Of a DNA stretch of 43,572 nucleotides, positions 42,945-43,572 are shown piece after piece (position 1 is the first letter of the stretch; each line of letters begins with the position of its first letter). Both the position numbers and the translations under genes were made by a program. Source of the stretch: Treponema denticola (lineage in GTDB: Bacteria > Spirochaetota > Spirochaetia > Treponematales > Breznakiellaceae); assembly GCA_020719845.1 (NCBI GenBank), contig DYPP01000013.1, positions 3,908 through 47,479 of the forward strand, written 5' to 3'. Under the pieces are notes generated by a model. The model was not told where the DNA came from, searched no databases, and saw nothing but the letters and a program-made list of their open reading frames with translations.

Positions 42945-43572
42945 CTATTCGTAGCGCAAGGCTTCGATAGGGTCGAGTTGGGAAGCCCGGTAGGCGGGAT
43001 AGCCGCCGAACACCAGGCCGATGATCAGGGAAAAACCGAAAGACAGGCCCACGGAAAGCGGGGTTACCGTGCTGGCCAGTCCGCCGAAGCGGGAAAAGGC
43101 CCAGGAGGATCCGACCCCCAGGGCGACGCCGATCAGGCCGCCGCCGACGGACAGGATGATGGCTTCGGTCATGAACTGGGCGATGATGTCCTTGGTTTTG
43201 GCGCCCAGGGCCATGCGCACGCCGATTTCCCGGGTCCGTTCGGTCACCGAGACCAGCATGATGTTCATGATGCCGATGCCGCCGACGATCAGGCTGATGG
43301 CGGCGATGCCGCCCAAGAGCAGCGTGAACGTGCCGGCCACGCCCTGCAGCGTATCCAGCAGATCCAGCTGGTTGGCCACGTAGAAGTCCGCGGCGTCCAT
43401 GTTCGGCAGCTTGTGCAGGCGCAGCAGCGTGTTTTCGATTTCCGCCTGGGCCTGGCGCATCAGGTCCGGATTGCCCGCCTGGATGTTGACCAGGGCGTAC
43501 TCCGCCGCTCCGGAAATATAGCGCTTGTAGGTGGATATCGGAATGAATACCGACGCGTCGGTGGTCGAATTG
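42945..43572 (-). CDS. ABC transporter permease, MacB/FtsX type (5' end missing)
   Basis: The C-terminal part of a larger permease runs off the window; 208 residues are visible and the frame stays open to the last base. The periplasmic part (VFIPISTYKRYISG) leads into three membrane helices of the FtsX-like domain, with the family stretch GIGIMNIMLVSVTERTREIGVRMALGAKTKDI and the terminal DPIEALRYE. Such proteins pair with a MacB-type ATPase and an outer-membrane partner, or act in lipoprotein or peptide export. The partner genes would lie beyond the window. Confidence 0.93.
   Translation of the reverse strand, partial: NSTTDASVFIPISTYKRYISGAAEYALVNIQAGNPDLMRQAQAEIENTLLRLHKLPNMDAADFYVANQLDLLDTLQGVAGTFTLLLGGIAAISLIVGGIGIMNIMLVSVTERTREIGVRMALGAKTKDIIAQFMTEAIILSVGGGLIGVALGVGSSWAFSRFGGLASTVTPLSVGLSFGFSLIIGLVFGGYPAYRASQLDPIEALRYE

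Overview
The window is GC-rich bacterial chromosome with densely packed genes on both strands. It reads most easily as a spirochaete, Treponema-like in gene content. The reasons are a divergent FliG paralogue, a B12-dependent ribonucleotide reductase, an FprA-type flavodiiron protein, small secreted proteins of a spirochaete type and a carbamoyl-phosphate synthase whose motifs look eukaryotic. The taxonomic call is inference. No phage, transposase, CRISPR array or integrase was found, and most genes are housekeeping or signalling genes.

Layout. 1-95: 3' end of a tRNA (probably Pro) and a degraded tRNA-Pro-like copy. 164-2326 (+): ferredoxin, terminator, LysM/M23 envelope peptidase, secreted PEGA-like protein. 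2545-5543 (+): class A penicillin-binding protein and a ParB-domain mini-protein. 5607-8873 (-): hybrid histidine kinase with receiver and HPt. 9028-10958 (+): lipid kinase, PlsC-like acyltransferase and a DUF3783-like gene. 10968-16063 (-): DHOD-like flavoprotein, FliG paralogue and M16C metalloprotease, in transcription order. 16140-17900 (-): DEAD-box helicase, divergent from RecQ (18015-19898, +). 19725-22949 (-): glycosyltransferase, HAD hydrolase, Crp/Fnr regulator and small membrane protein, as one operon. 23131-28287 (+): NrdJ, ZIP transporter, a triple-hairpin spacer and adenylate kinase. 28245-29243 (-): Dus. 29336-30423 (+): methyltransferase and CheY-like protein. 30524-32716 (-): TPR-GAF-GGDEF diguanylate cyclase, divergent from FprA flavoprotein, YbaK and SHOCT protein (32819-34849, +). 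35016-40111 (+): carA, carB and a ferric-reductase-like membrane protein. 40123-43572 (-): ABC permease (partial), secreted protein, an M20 pseudo-peptidase and GpgS.

The most interesting signal is regulatory. Several genes have a sigma70-like promoter with a 17-base spacer whose -10 hexamer ends exactly 6 bases before the ATG, so transcription should begin at or next to the start codon. Five genes show this exact geometry: the penicillin-binding protein, the DUF3783-like gene, the ZIP transporter, the methyltransferase and the ferric-reductase-like gene. RecQ, the lipid kinase and Dus come close. Others (NrdJ, CheY-like, GGDEF, DHOD-like) have ordinary leaders with Shine-Dalgarno sequences. 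The window therefore seems to mix leaderless and leadered initiation, and the leaderless class mostly comprises first genes of units.

Other points of interest are probable pseudoenzymes or atypical enzymes (M20-like protein without its metal ligands, DHOD-like protein without the usual catalytic loop, PlsC with HX4E), eukaryote-like carAB, a perfect palindrome over the carA transcription start, and a possible attenuator between the ferredoxin and the M23 peptidase.
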